Assembly (NCBI GenBank): GCA_008501585.1
Contig: QQUN01000005.1
Coordinates: 186,001-250,000, forward strand
Length of the DNA: 64,000 bases
Source of the DNA: Pseudomonadota bacterium
GTDB taxonomy: Bacteria > Pseudomonadota > Gammaproteobacteria > Burkholderiales > Rhodocyclaceae
Reading direction: 5' to 3'
Shown here: in pieces, positions 8,033 to 17,550 of the stretch
Position numbering within the stretch: position 1 is the stretch's first letter
How the letters are laid out: each line of letters opens with the position of its first letter
The notes under the pieces: model-generated
Told to the model about the DNA's origin: nothing
Database searches by the model: none
The model's input: only the letters and a program-made list of their open reading frames with translations
Program-made: the position numbers and the translations under genes

Positions 8033-8804
8033 GACGTCTCCTGACATGTCCTCGCCGTCCGATCTGTCCCATTGGCTGCAAACGCCGATGGGACGGTACG
8101 TGATGGACTGGGAGGCCAAACGGTTTGACGCCATGGTAGCGGATCTGTTCGGCTACCACGCGGTGCAGATCGGCCTGACGCAGTTCGACTTCCTGCGCGA
8201 CAACCGGATTCCCGCCCGCATCCGCTGCGATTTCTCCGGTGAAGGCCGTGACGCCGACGTGTTGGCTGAGCCCGAGGCGCTGCCGTTCGAGACCGGTAGC
8301 GTCGACCTGGTGCTGCTGCCTCACGCGCTGGAGTTTGCCGAGCACCCGCACCAGGTGCTGCGCGAGGTCGAGCGCATCCTGGTGCCCGAGGGACAGGTGA
8401 TCATTGCCGGTTTCAACCCCTTCAGCCTGTGGGGCGCGCGGCGCCTGCTGCAGCGCCGCGAGGGCGACTTCCCCTGGCAGGGGCAGTATCTGTCGGTGCG
8501 GCGGATCAAGGACTGGCTGCAACTGCTCAGCTTCGAGACCCGCGGGGGTGGCTTCGGTTGCTATGCGCCGCCGGTGCACCAGCAGCGCTGGCTCGAGCGT
8601 TTTCATTTCATGGATGCGGCCGGCGATCGCTGGTGGCCGGTGTGCGGTGGCGTGTATCTGCTGCAGGCGGTCAAGCGGGTGCACGGCATGCGTCTGATCC
8701 AGCCCAAATGGCGCTCGCGCGCCGCACGGCGCAAGACGCTTGCGCCAGTGGCGTCGCCGGGCCAGCGGGTGGCAAGAATTCACAGGAAGCAGAATGACGA
8801 GTGA
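8031..8804 (+). CDS. SAM-dependent methyltransferase, YafS-like
   Basis: A 257-residue class I methyltransferase of unknown substrate. The weak SAM-binding region includes [27 protein letters not shown]-type sequence (acidic loop, then the motif-II strand) and [14 protein letters not shown]. coli carries an equivalent gene (yafS) between gloB and rnhA, the same position as here. The start at 8031 overlaps gloB head to head; an alternative ATG at 8046 is possible, and neither has a clear ribosome site. The 3' end overlaps rnhA by 11 bases, so the two are probably co-translated. Confidence 0.8.
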   Translation: MTSPDMSSPSDLSHWLQTPMGRYVMDWEAKRFDAMVADLFGYHAVQIGLTQFDFLRDNRIPARIRCDFSGEGRDADVLAEPEALPFETGSVDLVLLPHALEFAEHPHQVLREVERILVPEGQVIIAGFNPFSLWGARRLLQRREGDFPWQGQYLSVRRIKDWLQLLSFETRGGGFGCYAPPVHQQRWLERFHFMDAAGDRWWPVCGGVYLLQAVKRVHGMRLIQPKWRSRAARRKTLAPVASPGQRVARIHRKQNDE

Positions 8805-9240
8805 TGTCGAGATCTTTACCGACGGTGCCTGCAGCGGCAACCCCGGCCCGGGGGGCTGGGGGGCGATCCTGCGCTGGGGCGACCAGGAAAAGACCCTGTT
8901 CGGCGGCGAGCCCAACACCACCAACAACCGCATGGAGCTGCTCGCCGTGATCCGCGCGCTCGAGGCGCTCAAGCGGCCGGTGAAGGCGCGGGTGCACACC
9001 GACAGCCAGTATGTGCAGAAGGGCATCTCGGAGTGGATCCACGGCTGGAAGGCGCGTGGCTGGAAGACGGCCAGCAAGGCTCCGGTCAAGAACGAAGACC
9101 TGTGGCGCGCGCTCGACGCGGCGCAGGCGAATCATCAGCTCGAATGGGTGTGGGTCAAGGGCCATGCCGGGCATGTCGAGAATGAACGCGCGGATGCGCT
9201 GGCGCGCCAGGGCGTCGAATCGATCCGCCGCGCGCGATAA
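8794..9240 (+). CDS. rnhA: ribonuclease HI
   Basis: A 148-residue enzyme that cuts RNA in RNA-DNA hybrids (R-loops, primers). All four catalytic acids are visible: D10 ([16 protein letters not shown]), E48 (NNRMELLA), D70 (HTDSQYV) and D134 (NERADALA), plus H124. The start at 8794 is preceded by AGGA and overlaps the end of the methyltransferase gene. It is followed 11 bases later by dnaQ. Confidence 0.97.
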   Translation: MTSDVEIFTDGACSGNPGPGGWGAILRWGDQEKTLFGGEPNTTNNRMELLAVIRALEALKRPVKARVHTDSQYVQKGISEWIHGWKARGWKTASKAPVKNEDLWRALDAAQANHQLEWVWVKGHAGHVENERADALARQGVESIRRAR

Positions 9241-9251
9241 GGAAAAGCAAG

Positions 9252-9974
9252 ATGCGACAGATTGTGCTGGATACCGAAACCACCGGCCTGGAGTGGCGCA
9301 ACGGCGACCGGGTGATCGAGATCGGCTGTGTCGAGATGGTCAATCGCAAGCTGACCGGGCGCCACTACCATGTGTACCTCAACCCCGAACGCGAGATCGA
9401 TCCGGGGGCGATCGAGGTGCACGGCATCACCAACGAGTTCCTTGCCGACAAACCCAAGTTCAAGGATGTGGTCGCGGAGTTCGAAGACTTTGTCCGCGGC
9501 GGCGAACTGGTCATCCATAACGCGACCTTTGACGTCGGCTTTCTCGACAACGAGCTGTCGCTGCTCGATCGCCCGCGCCTGGCGGGGATCTGCGCCGGCG
9601 TGATCGACACGCTGAAGATGGCCAAGGAGCTCAACCCCGGCAAGCGCGCTACGCTCGATGCGTTGTGCGAGCGCTTCGACATCGACAACGCCCGTCGCAC
9701 CCTGCACGGCGCCTTGCTCGATGCCGAGCTGCTGGCCGATGTCTATCTGGCCATGACCCGCGGCCAGGAGAGCCTGATCATTGGCCTCGACGAAGCCCCC
9801 GCGCCCACGCTGACCGAGGAGCAGGCCGGCTCGCTGGCCGAGCGGCCGCCACTGGCGGTGTTGCGTGCCAGCGACGAGGAACTGGTCGCGCATGCCGCCG
9901 TGCTGTCGGATATTGCCAAGGCCACCAAGGGCACCTGCCTGTGGTTGCCGCCCGAACCGGCGGCAGCGGAATAG
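9252..9974 (+). CDS. dnaQ: DNA polymerase III epsilon subunit (3'-5' proofreading exonuclease)
   Basis: A 240-residue DEDDh exonuclease. Exo I is LDTETTGLEW with D7 and E9, Exo II lies in HNATFDVGFLDNEL, and Exo III in LHGALLDAELLADVYL with the catalytic histidine. The C-terminal tail after about residue 180 would contact the alpha polymerase subunit. It is transcribed with rnhA, as in many proteobacteria. It converges on the spermidine-synthase-like gene with nine bases between them. Confidence 0.96.
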   Translation: MRQIVLDTETTGLEWRNGDRVIEIGCVEMVNRKLTGRHYHVYLNPEREIDPGAIEVHGITNEFLADKPKFKDVVAEFEDFVRGGELVIHNATFDVGFLDNELSLLDRPRLAGICAGVIDTLKMAKELNPGKRATLDALCERFDIDNARRTLHGALLDAELLADVYLAMTRGQESLIIGLDEAPAPTLTEEQAGSLAERPPLAVLRASDEELVAHAAVLSDIAKATKGTCLWLPPEPAAAE

Positions 9975-9983
9975 AGCGGCGCG

Positions 9984-10736
9984 CTACAGCCTGAGCCGGT
10001 CGCCGGCGTCGGCCTTGGCGCCGAGGAGGCGATTGACGGTGGGGCGCAGGTCCAGGCCGGTGGCGGCCTGCACTGCGGCGGCACGCTCGCGCAGTTCGGT
10101 GCCATCGAGGTCGATGGCATGGCCGACCGCGCCGAAGGCGATCATGTTGCCGTGGTCGGCCGAGGCGAAGGCCAGCAGGCGCTGGTCGAACGCATATTCC
10201 ATGCGAGCCACCGTGCCCTCGTAGCGTCGCCCGCGATTGAACAGGTTGGCCGACAGCAGCCCATCGTCGGTCAGGTGGTCGCGCAGGCAGCGGTAGAACT
10301 CGATCGAATTGAGCGGCCCCTGGCGCACGTCGTGGTCGTAGGCGTCGAGCAGGATCAGGTCCCAGCGCTCGTCGGTGTTCGCCATGAAGTCCAGCCCGTC
10401 GGCCAACTGCACCTGCAGGCGGTCGTCGTCGGCGGGAAAGCGGAAGTACTGCCGCGCGATGGCCAGCACGCGCGGCTCGATCTCCACCACGGTATGCGTC
10501 GCCTCGGGCAACTGGCGGTGGATGAACTTGGCCAGCGAGCCGGCGCCCAGGCCGATCGACAGCACGCGGCGCGGCCAGGGCGCATCGCGCATCAGCAGGC
10601 CGGCCATCATCTCGCGGGTGTAGGGCAACTCCAGCGCAAAGGGCGTGCGCAGGCGCATCGCGCCTTGCACCCAGTCGGTGCCGAAGTGCAGGAAGCGAAC
10701 GCCCGCTTCTTCGCGGATGTCGATGGGGTTTTCCAT
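9984..10736 (-). CDS. spermidine synthase-like methyltransferase-fold protein
   Basis: A 250-residue protein with the SpeE-type Rossmann fold. RRVLSIGLGAGSLAKFIHRQLP is its nucleotide-binding segment (core GLGAGSL), followed by VVEIEPRVLAIARQYF, a DGLDFM motif and WDLILLDAYDH. True aminopropyltransferases carry a GGGDGG-type loop and a D-x-x-D substrate site; here the loop is GLGAGS, so polyamine synthesis is doubtful and a related function is likely. The start at 10736 follows the preceding small gene by four bases. It is the last gene of the mutS minus-strand run. Confidence 0.75.
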   Translation of the reverse strand: MENPIDIREEAGVRFLHFGTDWVQGAMRLRTPFALELPYTREMMAGLLMRDAPWPRRVLSIGLGAGSLAKFIHRQLPEATHTVVEIEPRVLAIARQYFRFPADDDRLQVQLADGLDFMANTDERWDLILLDAYDHDVRQGPLNSIEFYRCLRDHLTDDGLLSANLFNRGRRYEGTVARMEYAFDQRLLAFASADHGNMIAFGAVGHAIDLDGTELRERAAAVQAATGLDLRPTVNRLLGAKADAGDRLRL

Positions 10737-10740
10737 GGGG

Positions 10741-11013
10741 TCAGAATCCGGTGCGGGGAAAAAGCGGCGCGTCGGCGTCGCCGCGCAGCGACTGCAGGTG
10801 TTGGTAGCCGATGAAGCTGCGCAGGAAGTACAACCCCTTGAGGCGCTGGCAGGCGCGGGCTTCGGGCGAATCGGCGGCAAAGTGCAGCGGCACATGCAGG
10901 CTGTCGAAGATGTGCGCGTCGGTGTCGTCGAGGTGGCACACGGCCTTGAGCTGGCTGATCTGCAGGTCGATGGCTTTGAGCTCACCGATGTCGTCGAGAT
11001 GCAGGCGGCTCAT
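10741..11013 (-). CDS. small protein of unknown function (90 aa)
   Basis: I do not recognise this family. The 90-residue protein is soluble (no signal or membrane segment), begins MSRLHLDDIGELKAID and contains two cysteines. Its start overlaps the end of the metallophosphoesterase gene by four bases (ATGA-type coupling) and it ends four bases before the next gene, so it is very probably a real member of the mutS-metallophosphoesterase-SpeE-like operon. Confidence 0.65.
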   Translation of the reverse strand: MSRLHLDDIGELKAIDLQISQLKAVCHLDDTDAHIFDSLHVPLHFAADSPEARACQRLKGLYFLRSFIGYQHLQSLRGDADAPLFPRTGF

Positions 11014-11948
11014 GGTGCGTTTGGCGGCGGCGCCCAGGGATGCGAGCGGATGTGCGCCGGGGCGTCGTCGGACAGGCGCACCTCGACCCAGCCCATGAAG
11101 GGCGCGCCATAGGTTTCAATGCGGGTGAAGCGCTCGATGACACCGCCCTGCAGGTCATTGAGGGGGTGATCGATCTTGTGCGTGTGGCTGTCGCCGTGGA
11201 TCAGGATCACCGGCCGCTCGGTGGCCAGCACATGTGCGCGCAGGCGGTCGAGGAAGTCGGCGAAGCCGGGTGTTGGCTTGCCGGCGGCGTAAGCCTTGAA
11301 GTGCGGGTCGCCCTGCATGGCGAGCACGATCAGGCGGGCGTCGCTGGTCTCGGCGCGGGCAAAGGCGTCGGCCATCCAGGCCAGGTTGGCGGCGTGGCGC
11401 TGGCGGTACTCCGCACTTGGCGCGTTGGCCTTGCCGATGTTGTTGTTGCTGCCGGTGACGTTGAGGGTGGCAAACACCACACCGTCGCGCGCCCAGCGCA
11501 GGTTCTCGGGGTAGGGCACGGCCGGGGCGGCATCGCTTTGTCGTTCGACCACCATGGCCGGCGTGCCCAGCGACCGCGCTTGCGCGAAGAACACGCGGCG
11601 CAGGAAGCCGAGGCGCTCGACCGGGTCGTAGCCGCCGTTGCTGTCGCGATGGCAGTCGGTCCACTCGTTGTCGCCGGGGGTGTACACCAGCGGCGCCTCG
11701 ACCGCATCGAAGAGCGCACGGCGGTCGTGATACATCGCGTCGTCACAGCGCTGGCCGCCGCTCTTGATGTCGCCGGCGTGGAGGATGAAGGCCGGCTGGC
11801 GTTCGGCGATCTGCGCCAGCATGGCCGGCAGCAGCGCGCGCTCGGCGTCGGTATAGGGCGTGTCGCCGATGATCGCGAAGTGCCAGCCGGCGGCATGGCC
11901 GACCGAGGCGGCCAGTGCCAGCGCCAGGGCAGCGAGGCTGCGGCGCAT
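11010..11948 (-). CDS. exported calcineurin-like metallophosphoesterase
   Basis: A 312-residue protein with a cleavable signal peptide (RRSLAALALALAASVGHA-AG) and a dimetal phosphoesterase core. Metal-binding blocks are IIGDTPYT, LHAGDIKSG, TPGDNEWTDC and, near the end, ILIHGDSHTHK. The substrate is unknown; the periplasmic location argues against a nucleic-acid role despite the mutS neighbour. It starts one base after the mutS stop. Confidence 0.85.
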   Translation of the reverse strand: MRRSLAALALALAASVGHAAGWHFAIIGDTPYTDAERALLPAMLAQIAERQPAFILHAGDIKSGGQRCDDAMYHDRRALFDAVEAPLVYTPGDNEWTDCHRDSNGGYDPVERLGFLRRVFFAQARSLGTPAMVVERQSDAAPAVPYPENLRWARDGVVFATLNVTGSNNNIGKANAPSAEYRQRHAANLAWMADAFARAETSDARLIVLAMQGDPHFKAYAAGKPTPGFADFLDRLRAHVLATERPVILIHGDSHTHKIDHPLNDLQGGVIERFTRIETYGAPFMGWVEVRLSDDAPAHIRSHPWAPPPNAP

Positions 11949-11949
11949 G

Positions 11950-14529
11950 TCAGCTCACCAGGCGCTTGAGGGCGTAGAGCTGCTCAAGCGCTTCGCGCGG
12001 GCTGAGGGCGTCCGGGTCGAGGTTGGCCAGCGCGCCGATGGCCGGATGCGATGGCGCCTCGGGCTCGTCGGCGGGCAGGGCGGCGAACAGGTCGGGCTGC
12101 TCGCTGCTGCCGACCGACTGGTTTTCCAGCACCCGCAGCCGGCGCCGCGCATCGCGCACCACGGCGGGCGGAATGCCGGCCAGCGCGGCCACTTCGATCC
12201 CGTAACTCTGGCTCGCCGGCCCGTCTTCGACCGCATGCATGAAGACGATGCGGTGGCCGTGCTCGACCGCGTCCAGATGCACGTTGGCGCATTCGGGGTA
12301 GTCGCCGTTGAGGCGGGTGAGCTCGAAGTAGTGGGTGGCAAACAGCGTCAGGCTGCGGTTTTTCTCGAGCAGCTGGCGGGCGATGGCGAAGGCCAGCGCG
12401 AGGCCGTCGAAGGTCGAGGTGCCGCGGCCGATCTCGTCCATCAAGACCAGGCTGTGCTCGGTGGCGCCATGCAGGATGGCGGCGGCCTCGGTCATCTCGA
12501 CCATGAAGGTCGAACGGCCCGAGGCGAGGTCGTCGGAGGCGCCGATGCGGGTGAAGATGGCGTCGATCGGGCCGATGCGGGCGAACTGCGCCGGCACGAA
12601 GCTGCCGATGTGCGCCATCAGCGTGATCAGCGCCACCTGGCGCATGAAGGTCGATTTACCGCCCATGTTGGGGCCGGTGATCAGCAACATGCGGCGTGTC
12701 GGCGACAGCGTGCAGCGGTTGGCGATGAAGGCTTCGACCTGGCGCTCGACCACCGGGTGGCGGCTGTCGCTCAGCTCGAGCCCCGGCTGGTCGGAGAGCA
12801 CCGGGCAGCAATAGTCGTAGCGGCGGGCCGATTCGGCCAGCGCGGCCAGTGCGTCGAGTGTGGCGATGGCACGGGCGACCTGTTGCAGTGCCGGGATGTG
12901 CGCGGCCAGCGCGTCGAGCACGGCCTCGTACAGCGCCTTTTCACGCGACAGGGCGCGGTCCTGCGCCGACAAGGCCTTGTCTTCGAAGGCCTTGAGTTCG
13001 GGCGTGATGTAGCGCTCGGCGTTCTTCAGCGTCTGGCGGCGGCGGTAGTCGTCCGGCACCTTGTCGCCATGCACGCGGCCGACTTCGATGTAGAAGCCAT
13101 GCACGCGGTTGTACTCGACCTTGAGCGTGGCGATGCCGCTGCGCTCGCGCTCGCGCAGCTCCAGCTCCATCAGGAATTGCCCGCAGTTGGTCTGGATGCC
13201 GCGCAGCTCGTCGAGGTCGGCATCGTAGCCATCGGCGATCACGCCGCCGTCGCGCAGTGCGGTGGAGGGCTCGGGGGCGATGGCACGGACCAGCAACTCG
13301 GCGGCCTCGGCCGGCGGCGTCAGTTGCCCGGCCAGGGCGGCCAGCATGGGCGCTTCGATGTCGGTGAGCGCGGTGCACAGCGCCGGCAGGCGGGCGAGCG
13401 TGTCGCGCAGCGAAGACAGGTCACGTGGCCGGGCCGAGCGCAGGGCGATGCGCGCGGTGATGCGTTCGACATCGGCCATGCCCTTGAGCGCGCTGCGCAC
13501 ATCGGCGCCGGGGCCGCTGCCGGCATCGCCGAGCAGTTCGGACACCGCGGCATGGCGCGCGGTGACGGCGGCGCGGTCGCGCAGCGGATGGTGGATGGCG
13601 TGGCGCAGCCAGCGCGAGCCCATGCTGGTGACGCAGGTGTCGAGGCAGGACAGCAGCGTGGGCGCGGCTTCGCCACGCAGGGTTTCGGTCAGTTCGAGGT
13701 TGCGGCGGGTGGCGGCGTCGAGGCGGATGTATTCGGATTCATGCTCGACGCGGATGCCGGTGACATGGCGCAGGCTCTGCTGCTGTGTGCCGCTGGCGTA
13801 CTCGTACAAGGCTGCGGCGGCGGCCAGTGCCACGGACAGGTCGTCGGCGCCATAGCCGGACAGGTCGCGCGTGCCCAGGTGCGCGGTGAGCAGGCGCACG
13901 CCGTTGGCGCCGTCGAACTGCCAGTCCGGCATTTTCTGCAGCGCGGGGGCGAGCGACTCGATCAGTGGTAGGCGCAGCGCGTCGGAGACCAGTACCTCGG
14001 CCGGGCGCAGGCGCTCGAACTGGGTCTGCAGTTGTTCGGGGGCGCATTCGAGCAGGCGCAGGTCGCCGTTGGCCAGATTCAGCCAGGCCAGCCCGAGCGT
14101 GCCGCGATGCACATGCGCGGCCAGCAGCAAGGCGTCGCGCCGGTCGTCCATCAAGGCGGCGTCGGTGACCGTGCCGGGGGTGACGATGCGCGCCACCGCG
14201 CGCTCGACCGGCCCCTTGCTGGTGGCCGGATCGCCCACTTGCTCGGCGATGACGACCGACTCGCCCATCTTGACCAGGCGCGCCAGGTACTGCTCGACGG
14301 CGTGGAAGGGCACGCCGGCCATCTTGATCGGTTCGCCGGCCGACTTGCCGCGCGTGGTCAGCGTGATGTCGAGCAGGCGCGCGGCCTTTTCGGCGTCTTC
14401 GAAAAACAGCTCGTAGAAGTCGCCCATGCGGTAGAACAGCAGCAGTGCCGGGTACTGCGCCTTGAGCGCGAGGTACTGCTGCATCATGGGGGTGTGCCCC
14501 TCCGCCGAGCGGAGCGCGGTCTGGCTCAT
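11950..14529 (-). CDS. mutS: DNA mismatch repair protein MutS
   Basis: An 859-residue mismatch-recognition ATPase. The N-terminal mismatch-binding motif [11 protein letters not shown] (Phe-x-Glu) is intact. The ATPase has Walker [10 protein letters not shown] (about residue 615-625), Walker B with [13 protein letters not shown], and a C-terminal helical tail ending LYALKRLVS. The start at [16 protein letters not shown] was chosen because it gives the family N-terminus; the frame runs open for 98 more codons upstream across suhB with no homology. The next gene starts one base after its stop. Confidence 0.97.
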   Translation of the reverse strand: MSQTALRSAEGHTPMMQQYLALKAQYPALLLFYRMGDFYELFFEDAEKAARLLDITLTTRGKSAGEPIKMAGVPFHAVEQYLARLVKMGESVVIAEQVGDPATSKGPVERAVARIVTPGTVTDAALMDDRRDALLLAAHVHRGTLGLAWLNLANGDLRLLECAPEQLQTQFERLRPAEVLVSDALRLPLIESLAPALQKMPDWQFDGANGVRLLTAHLGTRDLSGYGADDLSVALAAAAALYEYASGTQQQSLRHVTGIRVEHESEYIRLDAATRRNLELTETLRGEAAPTLLSCLDTCVTSMGSRWLRHAIHHPLRDRAAVTARHAAVSELLGDAGSGPGADVRSALKGMADVERITARIALRSARPRDLSSLRDTLARLPALCTALTDIEAPMLAALAGQLTPPAEAAELLVRAIAPEPSTALRDGGVIADGYDADLDELRGIQTNCGQFLMELELRERERSGIATLKVEYNRVHGFYIEVGRVHGDKVPDDYRRRQTLKNAERYITPELKAFEDKALSAQDRALSREKALYEAVLDALAAHIPALQQVARAIATLDALAALAESARRYDYCCPVLSDQPGLELSDSRHPVVERQVEAFIANRCTLSPTRRMLLITGPNMGGKSTFMRQVALITLMAHIGSFVPAQFARIGPIDAIFTRIGASDDLASGRSTFMVEMTEAAAILHGATEHSLVLMDEIGRGTSTFDGLALAFAIARQLLEKNRSLTLFATHYFELTRLNGDYPECANVHLDAVEHGHRIVFMHAVEDGPASQSYGIEVAALAGIPPAVVRDARRRLRVLENQSVGSSEQPDLFAALPADEPEAPSHPAIGALANLDPDALSPREALEQLYALKRLVS

Positions 14530-14543
14530 GGGCGCGGACACCC

Positions 14544-15350
14544 TCAGGCTGGCATGCCGGCCGGGCGGTGGGCCTGGATGATGGGCAGCAGCTGAACGAA
14601 GACCTTGGGCGTGGCGGCCACCACGTTGCCGGTGTTGAGGTAGTCCGACTCGCCCGACAGGTCGCTGACCAGGCCGCCGGCCTCCTGCACCATCAGGGCG
14701 CCCGCGGCGATGTCCCAGATCGACAGGCCCATCTCCCAGAAGCCGTCGGCGCGGCCGGCGGCGACATAGGCCAGGTCCAGCGAAGCGGCGCCCGGGCGGC
14801 GGATGCCGGCGGTTTTCTGGCACAGCTCGCGGAACATGGCCAGATAAGCGTCCACGTTGTCGAACTGGCGGAAGGGGAAGCCGGTGGCGATCAGCGAGTC
14901 GGCCAGCTTGGTGCGGCGCGAGACGCGGATGCGGCGCTCGTTAAGATACGCGCCGCGGCCCTTGGAGGCGGTGAACAGCTCGTTGCGCACCGGGTCGAAG
15001 ATCACACCCTGTTCGACCACGCCTTCGCGCGCCAGCGCGATGGAGATGGCGTACTGCGGGAAGCCGTGGATGAAGTTGGTGGTGCCATCGAGCGGGTCGA
15101 TGATCCACTGGTATTCGCTGTCCGGATTGCCGGCGGTCTGGCCGGATTCTTCTGCTAAGATCCCATGCCCCGGGTAGGCGTCGAGCAGCACTTCGATAAT
15201 GGCTGCCTCGGCTGCGCGATCGACCTCGGTCACGAAGTCGTTGGCGGCTTTGCTCTCGATGCGGATGCGGTCGATGTCACTGGCGGCGCGGTTGATGGTC
15301 GTGCCTGCGCGGCGGGCGGCCTTGACGGCGATGGTGAGGGTGGGATGCAT
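14544..15350 (-). CDS. suhB: inositol-1-monophosphatase family protein SuhB
   Basis: A 268-residue Mg-dependent phosphatase; the E. coli protein is 267 residues and also acts in rRNA transcription antitermination. Metal and substrate motifs are [23 protein letters not shown] and, near the C-terminus, [17 protein letters not shown]. The start gives [16 protein letters not shown], as in the family; a longer open frame reaches 15467 but crosses the divergent trmJ start. The divergent suhB/trmJ pair next to an isc locus matches enterobacterial gene order. Confidence 0.95.
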   Translation of the reverse strand: MHPTLTIAVKAARRAGTTINRAASDIDRIRIESKAANDFVTEVDRAAEAAIIEVLLDAYPGHGILAEESGQTAGNPDSEYQWIIDPLDGTTNFIHGFPQYAISIALAREGVVEQGVIFDPVRNELFTASKGRGAYLNERRIRVSRRTKLADSLIATGFPFRQFDNVDAYLAMFRELCQKTAGIRRPGAASLDLAYVAAGRADGFWEMGLSIWDIAAGALMVQEAGGLVSDLSGESDYLNTGNVVAATPKVFVQLLPIIQAHRPAGMPA

Positions 15351-15410
15351 TGCGGTCCGTTGAACAGGCCGGTGCCCGTTCGCAAAAATTGAAAAACCAC
15401 AAATTCTAGT

Positions 15411-16139
15411 ATGAAAGAAGCCAGTCTGCTTGACCGCGTGCGCGTGGTCCTCACCCGCACCAGCCATCCGGGCAATATCGGCGGCGCAGCGCGGGCAATG
15501 AAAACCATGGGATTGTCACGCCTCGTGCTGGTCAATCCGCAGGTGTTTCCCAGCGAGATCGCGACGGCGCGCGCCTCGGGCGCCACCGATGTGCTGGACA
15601 ACGCGCAGGTTGTCGGCTCGCTCGAAGAGGCGCTCTCCGGCACGGTGTTCAGCGCGGCGATGACGGCCCGGCGGCGCGAGTTGTCCCTGCCGATGCAGTG
15701 GTCGCGCGAGGCGGCGACCACGGTGGCCGGCTATGCGGGGCAGGGTGACGTGGCGCTGGTGTTCGGCAACGAAACCAGCGGCATGAGCAACGAGGAACTG
15801 GCGCTGTGCCACTTGCCGGTGATGATCCCCGCCAATGCCGAGTACAGCTCGCTGAACCTGGCGGCGGCGGTGCAGATCCTGTGCTACGAAATGCGCATGG
15901 CCTGCCTGGCGCGGCCAGAGGCGCCCGACGGCGCCGGCCTGCCAGCGAGCTTCGACGATATCGAAGGGTTTTATGGCCATCTGGAGCAGGCGATGATCGG
16001 CAGCGGCTTTCATGATCCGGCCAACCCGCGCAAATTGATGCCGCGCTTGCGACGCCTCTACGGCCGCGTGCGGCTCGAGAAGGAGGAAGTCGGCATCCTG
16101 CGTGGCATCCTGAGTGCGCTGCAACGTAAAGTCGATTAA
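15411..16139 (+). CDS. trmJ: tRNA (cytidine/uridine-32-2'-O)-methyltransferase TrmJ
   Basis: A 242-residue SPOUT-class enzyme that methylates the 2'-hydroxyl of residue 32 in the anticodon loop of several tRNAs. The SPOUT motifs are visible: [19 protein letters not shown] near residue 20, [15 protein letters not shown] in the middle, and the knot segment [17 protein letters not shown], with a C-terminal helical extension. Sixty bases separate it from divergent suhB. Confidence 0.93.
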   Translation: MKEASLLDRVRVVLTRTSHPGNIGGAARAMKTMGLSRLVLVNPQVFPSEIATARASGATDVLDNAQVVGSLEEALSGTVFSAAMTARRRELSLPMQWSREAATTVAGYAGQGDVALVFGNETSGMSNEELALCHLPVMIPANAEYSSLNLAAAVQILCYEMRMACLARPEAPDGAGLPASFDDIEGFYGHLEQAMIGSGFHDPANPRKLMPRLRRLYGRVRLEKEEVGILRGILSALQRKVD

Positions 16140-16152
16140 AATAGTCGGACTT

Positions 16153-16181
16153 TTGCAGAGCCCGCAAATAGCGGGTGTAAT
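16153..16181 (+). promoter_or_regulatory. promoter of cysE with an inverted repeat in its spacer
   Basis: TTGCAG (16153-16158), a 17-base spacer and TGTAAT (16176-16181). The spacer contains a perfect inverted repeat CCCGC-aaata-GCGGG (16161-16175). It could be an operator or simply a transcript hairpin. Confidence 0.5.
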
Positions 16182-16207
16182 GACCGTTTCGGCCTTTGGA
16201 GGGGCGC

Positions 16208-16963
16208 ATGTTCAGTCGCTTGCGGGAAGATATCAACAGTGTCATGAGTCGGGACCCGGCATCGCGCTCGGCGCTCGAGGTGTTGACCTGTTATCCCGGC
16301 GTGCATGCCCTGATGTTCCATCGTCTTGCGCACGCGGCGTGGACACGCAAGTTCTACTGGCTCGGCCGTTTCATCAGCCATATCAGCCGGTGGCTGACCG
16401 GCATCGAAATCCACCCGGGCGCCGTGATTGGCCGGCGGGTGTTCATCGACCACGGCATGGGGGTGGTCATCGGCGAGACCGCCGAGCTGGGCGATGACTG
16501 CACGATCTACCAGGGCGTCACCCTGGGCGGCACCTCGCTGTATCGCGGCGCCAAGCGGCACCCGACCCTGGGCAAGGGGGTGGTGATCGGGGCCGGCGCC
16601 CAGGTGCTCGGTGGCTTCACCGTGGGTGACGGCGCCAAGGTGGGCTCCAACGCAGTGGTGGTGAAGCCGGTGCCTGAAGGGGCCACCGCGGTGGGCAACC
16701 CGGCGCGCATCATCGACCGCGAACGGGACGATGCCCGCGAGCAGAAGGCGGAATCGATGGGCTTCTCGGCCTATGGCGTGACCCGCGACATGGACGATCC
16801 GCTGGCCAAGGCCATTCACGGTTTGCTCGATCATGCGGTGGAGACCGACCGTCGTCTGGCGGCCATGGTGAAGCGGCTCGAGGCGGCCGGCGTGCCGGTC
16901 AATGGCGATGGCGAGGCGGCAGACGATTTCGATGCGGACCGTTTGAGCAAGATGGTCGACTAA
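16208..16963 (+). CDS. cysE: serine O-acetyltransferase
   Basis: A 251-residue left-handed beta-helix enzyme that makes O-acetylserine from serine and acetyl-CoA, the committed step to cysteine. Hexapeptide repeats run through [36 protein letters not shown] and [15 protein letters not shown]. The start at 16208 has GGAGGGG immediately upstream; a TTG at 16196 would lie within that site. Placement upstream of iscR, as in Azotobacter vinelandii, links cysteine supply to cysteine desulfurase demand. Confidence 0.94.
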   Translation: MFSRLREDINSVMSRDPASRSALEVLTCYPGVHALMFHRLAHAAWTRKFYWLGRFISHISRWLTGIEIHPGAVIGRRVFIDHGMGVVIGETAELGDDCTIYQGVTLGGTSLYRGAKRHPTLGKGVVIGAGAQVLGGFTVGDGAKVGSNAVVVKPVPEGATAVGNPARIIDRERDDAREQKAESMGFSAYGVTRDMDDPLAKAIHGLLDHAVETDRRLAAMVKRLEAAGVPVNGDGEAADDFDADRLSKMVD

Positions 16964-16974
16964 ACGGCTTGCCA

Positions 16975-17027
16975 ATAGTTGATCGAAGTAGTCGGGTACT
17001 GTATTGTTGACTGAATAATTCAGGTAT
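16975..17027 (+). promoter_or_regulatory. two tandem type 1 IscR-binding sites over the isc promoter
   Basis: Site A is 16975-16999 (ATAGTTGAT...TAGTCGGGTAC) and site B is 17003-17027 (ATTGTTGAC...TTCAGGTAT). Both fit the known 25-bp type 1 IscR pattern with conserved ATA/TTGAC left and TCrGGTAT right halves, centres 28 bases apart. A promoter TTGATC (16979-16984), 17-base spacer, TATTGT (17002-17007) overlaps both. The expected effect is repression of the isc operon by [2Fe-2S]-IscR. Confidence 0.8.
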
Positions 17028-17047
17028 TCGCGCTGCGAGGGCAAGCA

Positions 17048-17539
17048 ATGAGACTGACGACCAAAGGCCGGTTTGCCGTGACCGCAATGATCGATCTGGC
17101 GCTGCGCCAGGACGGTGGTCCGGTGACGCTGGCGGGTATCGCCGAGCGACAGAGCATTTCGCTGTCGTATCTTGAACAGCTTTTCGGCAAGTTGCGTCGT
17201 CACAAGCTGGTCTCCAGCGTGCGCGGCCCGGGCGGGGGCTACTGTCTGGCCAAGCCGATGGAAGAGGTCACGGTGGCGAACATCATCGTGGCGGTGGACG
17301 AGCCGCTCGATGCCACGCAGTGCGGCGGCAAGCAGAACTGTCATGACGAACATCGCTGCATGACCCACGATTTGTGGACCAACCTGAACCGCCGCATGTT
17401 CGATTACCTGGATTCGGTGACGTTGCACTGTCTGGTCACGGCGCACCAGGCGCGCGAAGCGGAAGATCGCAGCGGCGAGAAGGTGGTTGTCGTCAACAAG
17501 CGCGCGCGCGCCGTTGATGGCGAGACGGTGTCGATCTGA
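17048..17539 (+). CDS. iscR: iron-sulfur cluster-sensing regulator IscR
   Basis: A 163-residue Rrf2-family repressor. A winged helix occupies the first 65 residues (MRLTTKGRFAVTAMIDLAL), and the [2Fe-2S] ligands C92, C98, C104 and H107 are all present in QCGGKQNCHDEHRCMTHDLW. It carries an extended C-terminal tail. Two operator sites lie just upstream, consistent with autoregulation. It heads the isc operon. Confidence 0.96.
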   Translation: MRLTTKGRFAVTAMIDLALRQDGGPVTLAGIAERQSISLSYLEQLFGKLRRHKLVSSVRGPGGGYCLAKPMEEVTVANIIVAVDEPLDATQCGGKQNCHDEHRCMTHDLWTNLNRRMFDYLDSVTLHCLVTAHQAREAEDRSGEKVVVVNKRARAVDGETVSI

Positions 17540-17550
17540 GCGGGCAGCCC

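Noticed and set aside
11860-13971. 703-codon plus-strand frame opposite mutS
   Set aside because: It is the complement of mutS, with repetitive Gly/Arg/Val-rich translation typical of high-GC shadows.
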